A stretch of 12,249 bases of DNA from Planctomycetaceae bacterium UBA4732 (GTDB lineage: Bacteria > Planctomycetota > Planctomycetia > Gemmatales > Gemmataceae), in NCBI GenBank assembly GCA_002404095.1, contig DHJA01000261.1, positions 1 to 12,249 on the forward strand, in the 5' to 3' direction. Of the stretch, positions 7,534-12,249 are shown in pieces (the first letter of the stretch is position 1; every line of letters begins with the position of its first letter). Under the pieces are notes generated by a model. That model was given only the letters and a program-made list of their open reading frames with translations, was not told where the DNA came from and did not search any database. The position numbers were made by a program, and so were the translations under genes.

Positions 7534-7548
7534 CCCAAGGAGCCGAAC

Positions 7549-7722
7549 GTGTCCAGCGATCAAACCAGACCGTCAATGGCAGAACTAGCGGCCGCCGGTA
7601 AACCGCCGCCGAAACAGGCGGCATTCTCTGTTGCGTCCGAGTGCGTTCCCGTGGAACTGCTGCGCAAATACTCTAGCCCAAAGCCGGTGAGGTTGCCACA
7701 GCCGCCAGTGAAACAGCAATAA
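7549..7722 (+). CDS. Small proline-rich protein, 57 aa, downstream of DUF6941
   Basis: I do not recognise this product. It starts at a GTG with a perfect AAGGAG at 7537-7542, six bases upstream, the best-placed ribosome binding site in this part of the window. The peptide opens MSSDQTRPSMAELAAAGK, has PPPKQ (19-23), a single Cys at 32, and ends KPVRLPQPPVKQQ. It is basic and Pro/Ala-rich, with no membrane segment, and is probably disordered apart from a short helix near 35-41. Only 15 bases separate it from the DUF6941 stop, so the two are probably translated from one message. A short ORF could arise by chance, but the Shine-Dalgarno sequence and spacing argue for real translation. Confidence 0.55.
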   Translation: MSSDQTRPSMAELAAAGKPPPKQAAFSVASECVPVELLRKYSSPKPVRLPQPPVKQQ

Positions 7723-7776
7723 CGGGGGCTACCGGCAACCAATCGGCCTCTGCCCTTTCGTGGACGCCGCCGGACA

Positions 7777-7800
7777 GGGGGCGGGCGTTGCCCCGCCCCC
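7777..7800. terminator. GC-rich 9-bp hairpin near the right end of the element
   Basis: GGGGGCGGG (7777-7785) pairs perfectly with CCCGCCCCC (7792-7800) around a six-base loop. GAC/GTC can extend the stem past one mismatch. It lies 54 nt after the small ORF and would end the cargo transcript, but no T-run follows, so it is not a classical rho-independent terminator. It could instead be a structural part of the element end. Confidence 0.45.
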
Positions 7801-7836
7801 GTCCCCCGCCGCAGCCTGTCGCTTATACCGGAGAAT

Positions 7837-7858
7837 ATAATTCAAACTGTACCACTAC
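7837..7858 (-). repeat. Right terminal inverted repeat, 22 bp
   Basis: This is the exact reverse complement of 6958-6979, read on the plus strand as ATAATTCAAACTGTACCACT and two further bases. The direct repeat GGCTTTTCC starts at the very next base (7859). Confidence 0.85.
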
Positions 7859-7867
7859 GGCTTTTCC
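7859..7867 (+). repeat. Right copy of 9-bp direct repeat (putative target-site duplication)
   Basis: GGCTTTTCC directly abuts the right inverted repeat and matches the copy at 6948-6956. Confidence 0.55.
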
Positions 7868-7868
7868 C

Positions 7869-7931
7869 TTGTCGGAACGCTTCCGCATCCGGTAAGATGG
7901 AATAAGCAGCATCCCGCGCCGATCCGGCGCG
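7869..7931 (+). promoter_or_regulatory. Candidate promoter and leader hairpin of the membrane-protein gene
   Basis: TTGTCG (7869-7874) and TAAGAT (7893-7898) are 18 bases apart and resemble a sigma-70-type promoter just outside the element's right end. The expected leader contains the hairpin CGCGCCG-ATC-CGGCGCG (7915-7931), 27 bases before the ATG at 7959. Its role, if any, is not evident. Confidence 0.35.
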
Positions 7932-7958
7932 TCACCTCCTCAACGCATAGGTGGCATC

Positions 7959-9014
7959 ATGGCGCCGAAAGCTACCGCAGGCAAACAGGCTCGGGTTCCG
8001 GCCGCGAAGCAACCTCCCAAAAACAGCGTCTGGGTCCGCTACCATCCGTGGATCGAAGGCGTCATGGGACACGCCACGTCCGTGTCCCTCCACCTCCTGG
8101 TCATCGGCGGCGCCTTCCTCTGGTTTACGTACATCGCTTTCGCCCTCGGCTTCGCGCACGCGCCGCGTTCGCTGCCGGTGGAACCCGTGGTGTTCGCCGG
8201 CGGCGGCGGCAACAAGGCTGGCACTGGGACCGCAAAAGACGGCGAAAAGGCCGCGCCGAAGGAAGACGCCGAAACCGACAAGAACAATCCGGGCGAGAAA
8301 AACCCCCCGATCGATTCAAACGACCAGCCGAAGCTGACCGATGTCAAGCCGAAAGTGATTGATCCGGCGTTTGCGCCGCCCGATGCTCGTCTCATTAAGT
8401 CGAACTTAGAATCGATGGAGAGATTCCAAAAACTGAACGACGACGTCCAAAAAAAGCTGCGCGAAGGCCTTGATGCCAGTAAAGGCAACGGCGGTACGGG
8501 GACCGGCGGCGGCACAGGTGCGGGCACGGGGGAAGGTACCGGCTCCGGCACGAAGGCTGGTAAGGAGCACCAGCCCAACGAGCGCGAGAAGCGCATGCTA
8601 CGCTGGTCCATGAAATTTAACACGCAAAACGGCAACGATTACTTGCGGCAACTCGAAGCGCTGGGCGCCGTCCTTGCCATCCCGACCGGTCCCAACTCCT
8701 TTGAAGTCGTCGATCTCACCAAAAAGCCGCTCCGGCCGGAAGCCAAGGATCTTTCCACGATTCAAAAGATCTGGTGGATCGACGATAACCCGCGGTCCGT
8801 CCTCTCCCTGATGGAGGCGATGCGCCTGCCGGGGCGCCCCGGCCGCATCATAGCCTTCATTCCCAACGAGGTGGAAGACGACCTCGCCAAAACGGAATTG
8901 GCTTATCATCACCTTGAGGCAGACGACATTTTCGAGACCACCTTCGCCATTCACATGCCCGGCGCGGGCGGACGAAAATACGACGTGAAGGTGATCGAGC
9001 AGAAGAGGAAATAA
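7959..9014 (+). CDS. Single-pass membrane protein with Gly/Thr-rich linker, unknown function
   Basis: The 351-residue protein has a Lys/Arg-rich cytoplasmic N-terminus (1-30), one hydrophobic membrane segment (about 38-66), a Lys/Asp/Pro-rich low-complexity region (80-140), a charged helical piece (148-172) and a Gly/Thr linker (176-200, GTGTGGGTGAGTGEGTGSGT). A conserved-looking C-terminal domain (208-348) begins with RMLRWSMKFNTQNGNDYLRQL (212-232) and LGAVLAIP. The positive-inside rule places this domain outside the cytoplasm. The layout recalls TonB-like or ExbD-associated envelope proteins of planctomycetes, but no TonB motif is visible and I assign no function. The ATG has AGGTGG at 7948-7953, five bases upstream. 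The TAA stop abuts the hairpin repeat at 9015. Confidence 0.8.
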   Translation: MAPKATAGKQARVPAAKQPPKNSVWVRYHPWIEGVMGHATSVSLHLLVIGGAFLWFTYIAFALGFAHAPRSLPVEPVVFAGGGGNKAGTGTAKDGEKAAPKEDAETDKNNPGEKNPPIDSNDQPKLTDVKPKVIDPAFAPPDARLIKSNLESMERFQKLNDDVQKKLREGLDASKGNGGTGTGGGTGAGTGEGTGSGTKAGKEHQPNEREKRMLRWSMKFNTQNGNDYLRQLEALGAVLAIPTGPNSFEVVDLTKKPLRPEAKDLSTIQKIWWIDDNPRSVLSLMEAMRLPGRPGRIIAFIPNEVEDDLAKTELAYHHLEADDIFETTFAIHMPGAGGRKYDVKVIEQKRK

Positions 9015-9109
9015 TACAAGCCCCGAGCGCTACAAGCCCTGAGCGCAAGCGAGGAGGCGAGACGAAACCCCTCGCTTGCGCTCAGGGCTTGTAGCGCTCG
9101 GGGCTTGTA
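9015..9109. repeat. Dispersed-repeat hairpin with 40-bp perfect arms, bidirectional terminator candidate
   Basis: The left arm 9015-9054 and right arm 9070-9109 are perfectly complementary over 40 bases, with a 15-nt loop (9055-9069). Each arm contains two tandem copies of TACAAGCCC(C/T)GAGCGC, the second followed by AAGCGAGG. The repeat fills the whole space between two convergent genes: the TAA of the membrane-protein gene ends at 9014 and the stop of the metallophosphoesterase gene starts at 9110. The structure would form in either transcript. A partial further copy appears at the window end (12236-12249). Confidence 0.9.
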
Positions 9110-10048
9110 CTACTTTCCTTGGGCGGTACACGCTCCGCCGGTCAACTCCAGCTCGAACGCCTCGCCGTCGTGGAAACAATCGTCCTTGGCGTGATAGACC
9201 CGGCTCTGGGCGCGCAGGTGATAACCCTCCAAGGTATATACCTTATAGGACCATCGGCCGCTCTGCGTGGCGCTGCCGGCGCAGACCACCGGGAACGGGG
9301 CGTAATCCGACGGCGGATGATAGTACGAAGTGTGCCGATGGCCGTGCAGCCATAGGCCGACGCCGCCGCGACGGGCCGTCTCCACCACGGCGTCGAGATC
9401 GCGCATCGCGCGAACGCGCGGCTCGCGCCGGCCGCTCGCCAGCCAGACGGGATAATGCGTCACTAGGATGCGCGGCCCACCTTCCAATCGCTGCAATAAC
9501 TCTTCCAGACGCCGGAGCTGATCGCGGCCGACGCCGCCGCGCGCGTCCCACGGCCAGCGGTTCGCCGTCGAGGAATTGAGGCCGATCAGCCAGGCGTGTC
9601 CCACGCGCTGCGCGAACGGATAGATCGCATCGCCGATCTGTTCGCCGACCAGCCACGGCGCGAATACGCGCTCGAAATGGCCGGCGCGGGCCGCCGACGC
9701 CGTACAGTAATCGTGATTGCCTGGCACGGCCAAGCCCGGCGTCGCCCCCGCTTGGCCTATCTTCAGGAGATAGGCCGCGCGCGTTACTTCTTCCTCAAAG
9801 CCCATCGCGCTGGCGTCACCCGAGAAGAGAATGCGGTCGAAGCCGCCGGCCTGCAGTTCATCGCTTAATACGGCAAGCACATGATCGGTGCGGCGGAAAC
9901 GGTAGCCGCGCCCGAGTATGCGCAGATTGATCCAGGCGGATAAGCGCTTGTTGAACCAGTCCTCACGGCGCCAGACGCACTCCGGCGCCGTGACGTGAAC
10001 GTCGCTGATGTGGGCCAGACGGACGACGTTAGGGGCTGCCGGGTTAAT
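9110..10048 (-). CDS. Calcineurin-like metallophosphoesterase, probable ATT start
   Basis: The dinuclear-metal phosphoesterase motifs appear in order in the 312-residue reading: HISDVH (13-18; D16, H18), GD (77-78), GNHD (110-113), THYP (197-200) and GHRH (236-239). The substrate cannot be told from sequence. There is no signal peptide, so the protein is probably cytoplasmic. The ordinary start at 9880 (GTG) would delete the essential HISDVH motif. The reading frame stays open and conserved up to a TAA at 10061-10063, yet no ATG, GTG or TTG lies between that stop and the motif. ATT at 10048 sits seven bases after a perfect AAAGGAG (10056-10062) and is the best start. A CTG at 10054 is too close to the Shine-Dalgarno sequence. 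A sequencing error is the main alternative. The stop abuts the hairpin repeat at 9109. Confidence 0.85.
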   Translation of the reverse strand: MNPAAPNVVRLAHISDVHVTAPECVWRREDWFNKRLSAWINLRILGRGYRFRRTDHVLAVLSDELQAGGFDRILFSGDASAMGFEEEVTRAAYLLKIGQAGATPGLAVPGNHDYCTASAARAGHFERVFAPWLVGEQIGDAIYPFAQRVGHAWLIGLNSSTANRWPWDARGGVGRDQLRRLEELLQRLEGGPRILVTHYPVWLASGRREPRVRAMRDLDAVVETARRGGVGLWLHGHRHTSYYHPPSDYAPFPVVCAGSATQSGRWSYKVYTLEGYHLRAQSRVYHAKDDCFHDGEAFELELTGGACTAQGK

Positions 10049-10087
10049 CGTCAGGCTCCTTTATGGTTCGGGGTTGCGGCATAGTGG

Positions 10088-10196
10088 CCGACTCGCTCCG
10101 CGAGTCGGGTGGGAAAGCCGCTCGCGGAGCGAGCGGCCCACCCTAATTCAAACCGCCCGCAGAGCGGGCGGTCTACTATTTAGGGCCGCGTGGCCC
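10088..10196. repeat. Tandem array of short perfect hairpins
   Basis: Three hairpins have the same design, a 9-bp perfect stem and a 3-nt loop: 10088-10108 (CCGACTCGC arm, TCC loop), 10117-10137 (GCCGCTCGC arm, GGA loop) and 10152-10172 (ACCGCCCGC arm, AGA loop). A GTGGG/CCCAC pair at 10109-10113 and 10137-10141 can close around the second. A fourth, shorter one (GGGCC-GCGT-GGCCC) lies at 10183-10196. The array fills most of the gap between the divergent metallophosphoesterase and ferredoxin genes. It is probably an intergenic dispersed repeat rather than a terminator, because it lies upstream of both genes. Confidence 0.8.
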
Positions 10197-10288
10197 GCCG
10201 CCAGAGAGCTTTGTACAATGTTCTCGGCCTCCACTACGGCGAGGCGGCGGCTTTCTTCATCCTTCGTCCCTGCAAGGATTCACTATCC

Positions 10289-10666
10289 ATGCCCAAGGTC
10301 ACGTTTGTCAAAGAAAAAAAAGAAGTCGAAGTCCCGGTCGGCGCCAACCTGCGTTTGGAAGCCCTCAAGGCCGGCGTCAGCGTCTACCCTCCCTTAAACC
10401 ATTACCTCAACTGCATGGGCTTCGGTCTGTGCGGCACCTGTCGGGTTTTGGTCAAAAAGGGTATGGAAAATCTCAACGCCAAGACCCTCATGGAGCGCGT
10501 CAACCTCAACGCGCACCCGCTCACGATGCTGGCCGTCATCGGCCACGAGAACGAGATGCGTTTGTCGTGCCAGGTGCAAGTCAACGGCGACTGTAGCATC
10601 GAAACCAAGCCGGCCTTCAACCTGAACGGCGAAAACTTCTGGCAAAAACCGTATCCCAATAAATGA
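10289..10666 (+). CDS. 2Fe-2S ferredoxin, 125 aa
   Basis: A small electron carrier of the ferredoxin (beta-grasp) fold. Cluster ligands are Cys42, Cys48 and Cys51 in CMGFGLCGTC, a C-x5-C-x2-C pattern as in adrenodoxin-type proteins, and Cys94 in MRLSCQV. The last spacing (42 residues) is longer than in typical plant or adrenodoxin ferredoxins. A fifth Cys lies at 102. The N-terminus MPKVTFVKEKKEVEVPVGANL is the usual first beta hairpin. The C-terminal tail (105-125) is extra. The ATG at 10289 has AAGGA at 10274-10278; the frame is open back to 10190, but that extension does not resemble the family. No reductase or partner is adjacent. The lipoprotein gene converges on it, 26 nt away. Confidence 0.9.
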   Translation: MPKVTFVKEKKEVEVPVGANLRLEALKAGVSVYPPLNHYLNCMGFGLCGTCRVLVKKGMENLNAKTLMERVNLNAHPLTMLAVIGHENEMRLSCQVQVNGDCSIETKPAFNLNGENFWQKPYPNK

Positions 10667-10692
10667 CCGGCCGCCTTCACTCAAGCGATTTC

Positions 10693-11346
10693 TTACGATG
10701 CCTTTCGCTTGCGGTAGTCGGCAAGCGCCTTATAGGCGTCGCCTTGCTCCGCGTACGTTTCCATGCTCATTTTCAAACTCGGCGCGGCGGCGTCCCGATT
10801 CGTTTTCAAGACGCGGAACACCACGCCGACGGCCGGAAAGCCGGCCGTCTGATGGACGTAAGCGACAAAGACGGCCGGCGCGCTGGCAGGCGCCTGCTGG
10901 TCGAAGAATTCGACAGCCTTGAAAGCGATCGGCGGCCGGCCCGGCGGATTGACCTCGACCGGCTGCCAGTTCAAGCCCGCCGTACCGAGTTTCTCTTCAA
11001 TTAGTTTCTGCGCCTTTTCCTGGTCTGTGCTAATCGCCACGTACACGTCCGAACAGACGCTGCTGGTCGCCGGGTAATGGTAAGGGATTTCGTCTTTCTT
11101 GCTGACAGTCTGGATTCCCTTCGGCGGCCGCAGGAAAAAAAACGATAGCCACGGGGTCTTTGGGGGAGCGGCCGGAAGCTCCAGTGAAGGGCCGAGCAGC
11201 CGATTCTCCTCGTCGATGCGCTGGATGCGAACCTCGGCCTCCTGCATCTGCTTTTCGTAGCCCGCCACGCCGCAGCCCGCCAACGCCAGGGCGACGACGA
11301 ATACTACATGGCGGCAAGACGGACGAGGCTTAAAAATCGGCGCCAA
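10693..11346 (-). CDS. Predicted lipoprotein, 217 aa, unknown function
   Basis: A type II signal peptide is clear: basic KPRPSCRH (6-13), hydrophobic VVFVVALALAG, and lipobox LAGC with the lipidated Cys at 25. A short coiled coil follows (about 30-51, YEKQMQEAEVRIQRIDEENRLL), then a Pro-rich spacer. The soluble domain (about 88-217) has alternating strands and helices and ends in a basic tail. I do not recognise the domain. The start is a TTG at 11346, with AGGGAGG at 11354-11360 seven bases upstream. An in-frame GTG at 11373 would add nine residues ahead of the signal peptide and overrun this site. The protein probably faces the periplasm or outer membrane. Confidence 0.75.
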   Translation of the reverse strand: MAPIFKPRPSCRHVVFVVALALAGCGVAGYEKQMQEAEVRIQRIDEENRLLGPSLELPAAPPKTPWLSFFFLRPPKGIQTVSKKDEIPYHYPATSSVCSDVYVAISTDQEKAQKLIEEKLGTAGLNWQPVEVNPPGRPPIAFKAVEFFDQQAPASAPAVFVAYVHQTAGFPAVGVVFRVLKTNRDAAAPSLKMSMETYAEQGDAYKALADYRKRKAS

Positions 11347-11453
11347 GACGGAACCTCCCTCGGGGTCGCACACTTTTGCTACTCTGTTCTAGTTAGCAGA
11401 TCGGCGCGAGTTTCGCTAGTGTGTGAGGCGTCAAAATCGAGAGGAAGCCATTG

Positions 11454-12215
11454 ATGGTCCGCTACAGCTTTCCGAACAAAGTGGTGTTGGTCACGGGCGG
11501 CTCGCGCGGCATGGGGGCGGCGATCCTCGAAGCGTTCGCCGCGGCCGGGGCCGTATGCGTCGTCAACTACTTCAACGATCCGAATGGTCAGAATCTACGC
11601 GACGCCGAGGAGACGGCCGAGCGCCTACACGGTTTGCACGCCCCGGCCGTCCATTTGATCGAGGCCGACGTGAGCCAGTACGAATCGGTCGAACGCCTGA
11701 TGAAGCGGACGGCCGCCGAGGCGGGCGGCCTCGATATTCTCGTCAACAACGCGGGCGTCCTGCGCGACCGGACCATCAAGAAAATGACGCCCGACGATTG
11801 GCACGCCGTATTGCGGACGAATCTGGACGGCGTATTCTACTGCTCGAAGCTGGGGGCGGAGGTAATGCGCGACGGCGGCCGGATCGTTAACATGGCCTCG
11901 GTCTCGGGCATGGCGGGCTTTCACGGTCAGGCCAACTACGCCGCCGCCAAAGCCGGCGTTATCGCGCTGACGAAGGTGACGGCGAAGGAGCTGGCCCGGC
12001 GCCGCATCACGGTCAACGCCGTGGCGCCGGGCGTGATCCAAACGCCGATGCTGTCCGGCCTCAAGGCGGAAGTGTTGGCGGAGTACGAAAAGCAAATCCC
12101 CGTCGGCCGCGTCGGGGTTCCGGCGGACGTGGCGCATGCGGTGCTGTTCTTGGCGTGCGAGGAAAGCGCCTACATCACGGGGCAGACACTGCCGATCACG
12201 GGAGGCTGGTTCTAA
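11454..12215 (+). CDS. FabG-like short-chain dehydrogenase/reductase
   Basis: A classical 253-residue SDR, resembling 3-oxoacyl-ACP reductase (FabG), which reduces 3-oxoacyl-ACP with NADPH in fatty acid synthesis. Motifs are the cofactor loop TGGSRGMG (14-21), AD at 71-72, NNAG (98-101), catalytic Asn123, Ser149, Tyr162 and Lys166 (YAAAK), and APGVIQTPM (191-199). The C-terminus ITGQTLPITGGWF is typical. The NYF segment after the second strand (38-40) does not decide the cofactor preference. FabG-like SDRs are numerous and no other fab gene is nearby, so the substrate is uncertain and no symbol is given. GAGG at 11441-11444 is nine bases before the ATG at 11454; a TTG at 11451 is an alternative. 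Confidence 0.9.
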   Translation: MVRYSFPNKVVLVTGGSRGMGAAILEAFAAAGAVCVVNYFNDPNGQNLRDAEETAERLHGLHAPAVHLIEADVSQYESVERLMKRTAAEAGGLDILVNNAGVLRDRTIKKMTPDDWHAVLRTNLDGVFYCSKLGAEVMRDGGRIVNMASVSGMAGFHGQANYAAAKAGVIALTKVTAKELARRRITVNAVAPGVIQTPMLSGLKAEVLAEYEKQIPVGRVGVPADVAHAVLFLACEESAYITGQTLPITGGWF

Positions 12216-12235
12216 AGAGGCACTGACAGAATGAA

Positions 12236-12249
12236 CTACAAGCCCGGAG
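12236..12249 (+). repeat. Partial copy of the 9015-9109 dispersed repeat, cut by the window end
   Basis: CTACAAGCCCGGAG matches 9030-9043 (CTACAAGCCCTGAG) at 13 of 14 positions. It lies 20 bases after the stop of the SDR gene, the same kind of place as the first copy, which abuts a stop codon. The rest lies beyond the window. Confidence 0.6.

Larger units (their letters stand above)
6958..7858. mobile_element. Putative non-autonomous cargo-carrying mobile element, 901 bp
   Basis: Perfect 22-bp inverted repeats form both ends and a 9-bp direct repeat GGCTTTTCC flanks them. Because the flanking repeat is direct while the ends are inverted, it fits a target-site duplication better than an extension of the repeat. 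No transposase or recombinase is encoded inside. The interior holds a candidate promoter, a DUF6941 gene, a 57-codon ORF and a strong GC hairpin, all read left to right. Excising the element would rejoin a roughly 200-bp divergent intergenic region between the DUF4058 gene and the membrane-protein gene at 7959. Mobilisation would need a transposase in trans. The alternative is two chance copies of an intergenic repeat in opposite orientation. Confidence 0.6.

Noticed and set aside
9015..9109. CRISPR array or attenuator
   Set aside because: There are only two inverted arms with internal doubling, no regularly spaced repeats with unique spacers, and no cas gene. It lies after both genes, not before one.
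9076..9579. 167-codon plus-strand frame
   Set aside because: It is antisense to the metallophosphoesterase and extremely Arg-rich. It starts within the hairpin repeat and has no domain.
10190..10288. 33-residue N-terminal extension of the ferredoxin
   Set aside because: Ferredoxins of this kind start with the MPKVTFV strand, and AAGGA lies properly before the ATG at 10289. The upstream part is probably the untranslated leader, with a TACAAT at 10213-10218 that might be a weak -10.

Overview
The window looks like chromosomal DNA of a planctomycete (Planctomycetota). This is inferred, not proven. The GC content is high. The IspD and 2Fe-2S ferredoxin are of a planctomycete-like type. Several families common in that phylum sit close together: DUF4139, DUF4058, DUF6941, a LarA-like DUF2088 protein and a short antitoxin-like protein. 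Gaps between genes hold hairpin-forming dispersed repeats. There are no rRNA, tRNA, CRISPR or phage structural genes. Most genes look like ordinary single-copy genes in short, often convergent, units.

Left part (1-4870): a small AT-richer hypothetical gene, a NifS/IscS-type cysteine desulfurase and ispD (MEP isoprenoid pathway) run on the plus strand. A small antitoxin-like gene without a visible toxin faces ispD. A divergent intergenic region then leads into a large exported DUF4139 protein with a C-terminal coiled coil, which ends at a strong 23-bp-stem hairpin (4811-4868).

Middle part (4900-7960): a LarA-like (lactate racemase family) protein converges on a DUF4058 protein. Upstream of DUF4058 lies the most interesting structure here, a 901-bp segment (6958-7858). 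It is bounded by perfect 22-bp inverted repeats and a 9-bp direct repeat resembling a target-site duplication. It has no transposase. Instead it carries a promoter-like sequence, a DUF6941 gene, a 57-codon proline-rich ORF with an excellent ribosome binding site, and a strong GC hairpin. It looks like a non-autonomous, cargo-carrying mobile element inserted between two divergent genes.

Right part (7959-12249): a single-pass membrane protein with a Gly/Thr-rich linker and a conserved extracytoplasmic-type domain converges on a metallophosphoesterase. The two stop codons are separated only by a 95-base repeat hairpin with 40-bp arms. The metallophosphoesterase has no ATG, GTG or TTG in the only stretch where its start can lie, and ATT behind a perfect Shine-Dalgarno sequence is the best candidate. 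A tandem array of short hairpins separates it from a 2Fe-2S ferredoxin. A lipoprotein (minus strand) and a FabG-like short-chain dehydrogenase (plus strand) follow. The window ends inside what appears to be another copy of the 9015-9109 repeat.

The genes do not form one pathway. The cysteine desulfurase, IspD and ferredoxin touch on Fe-S and isoprenoid metabolism, but they are not arranged as a single system.
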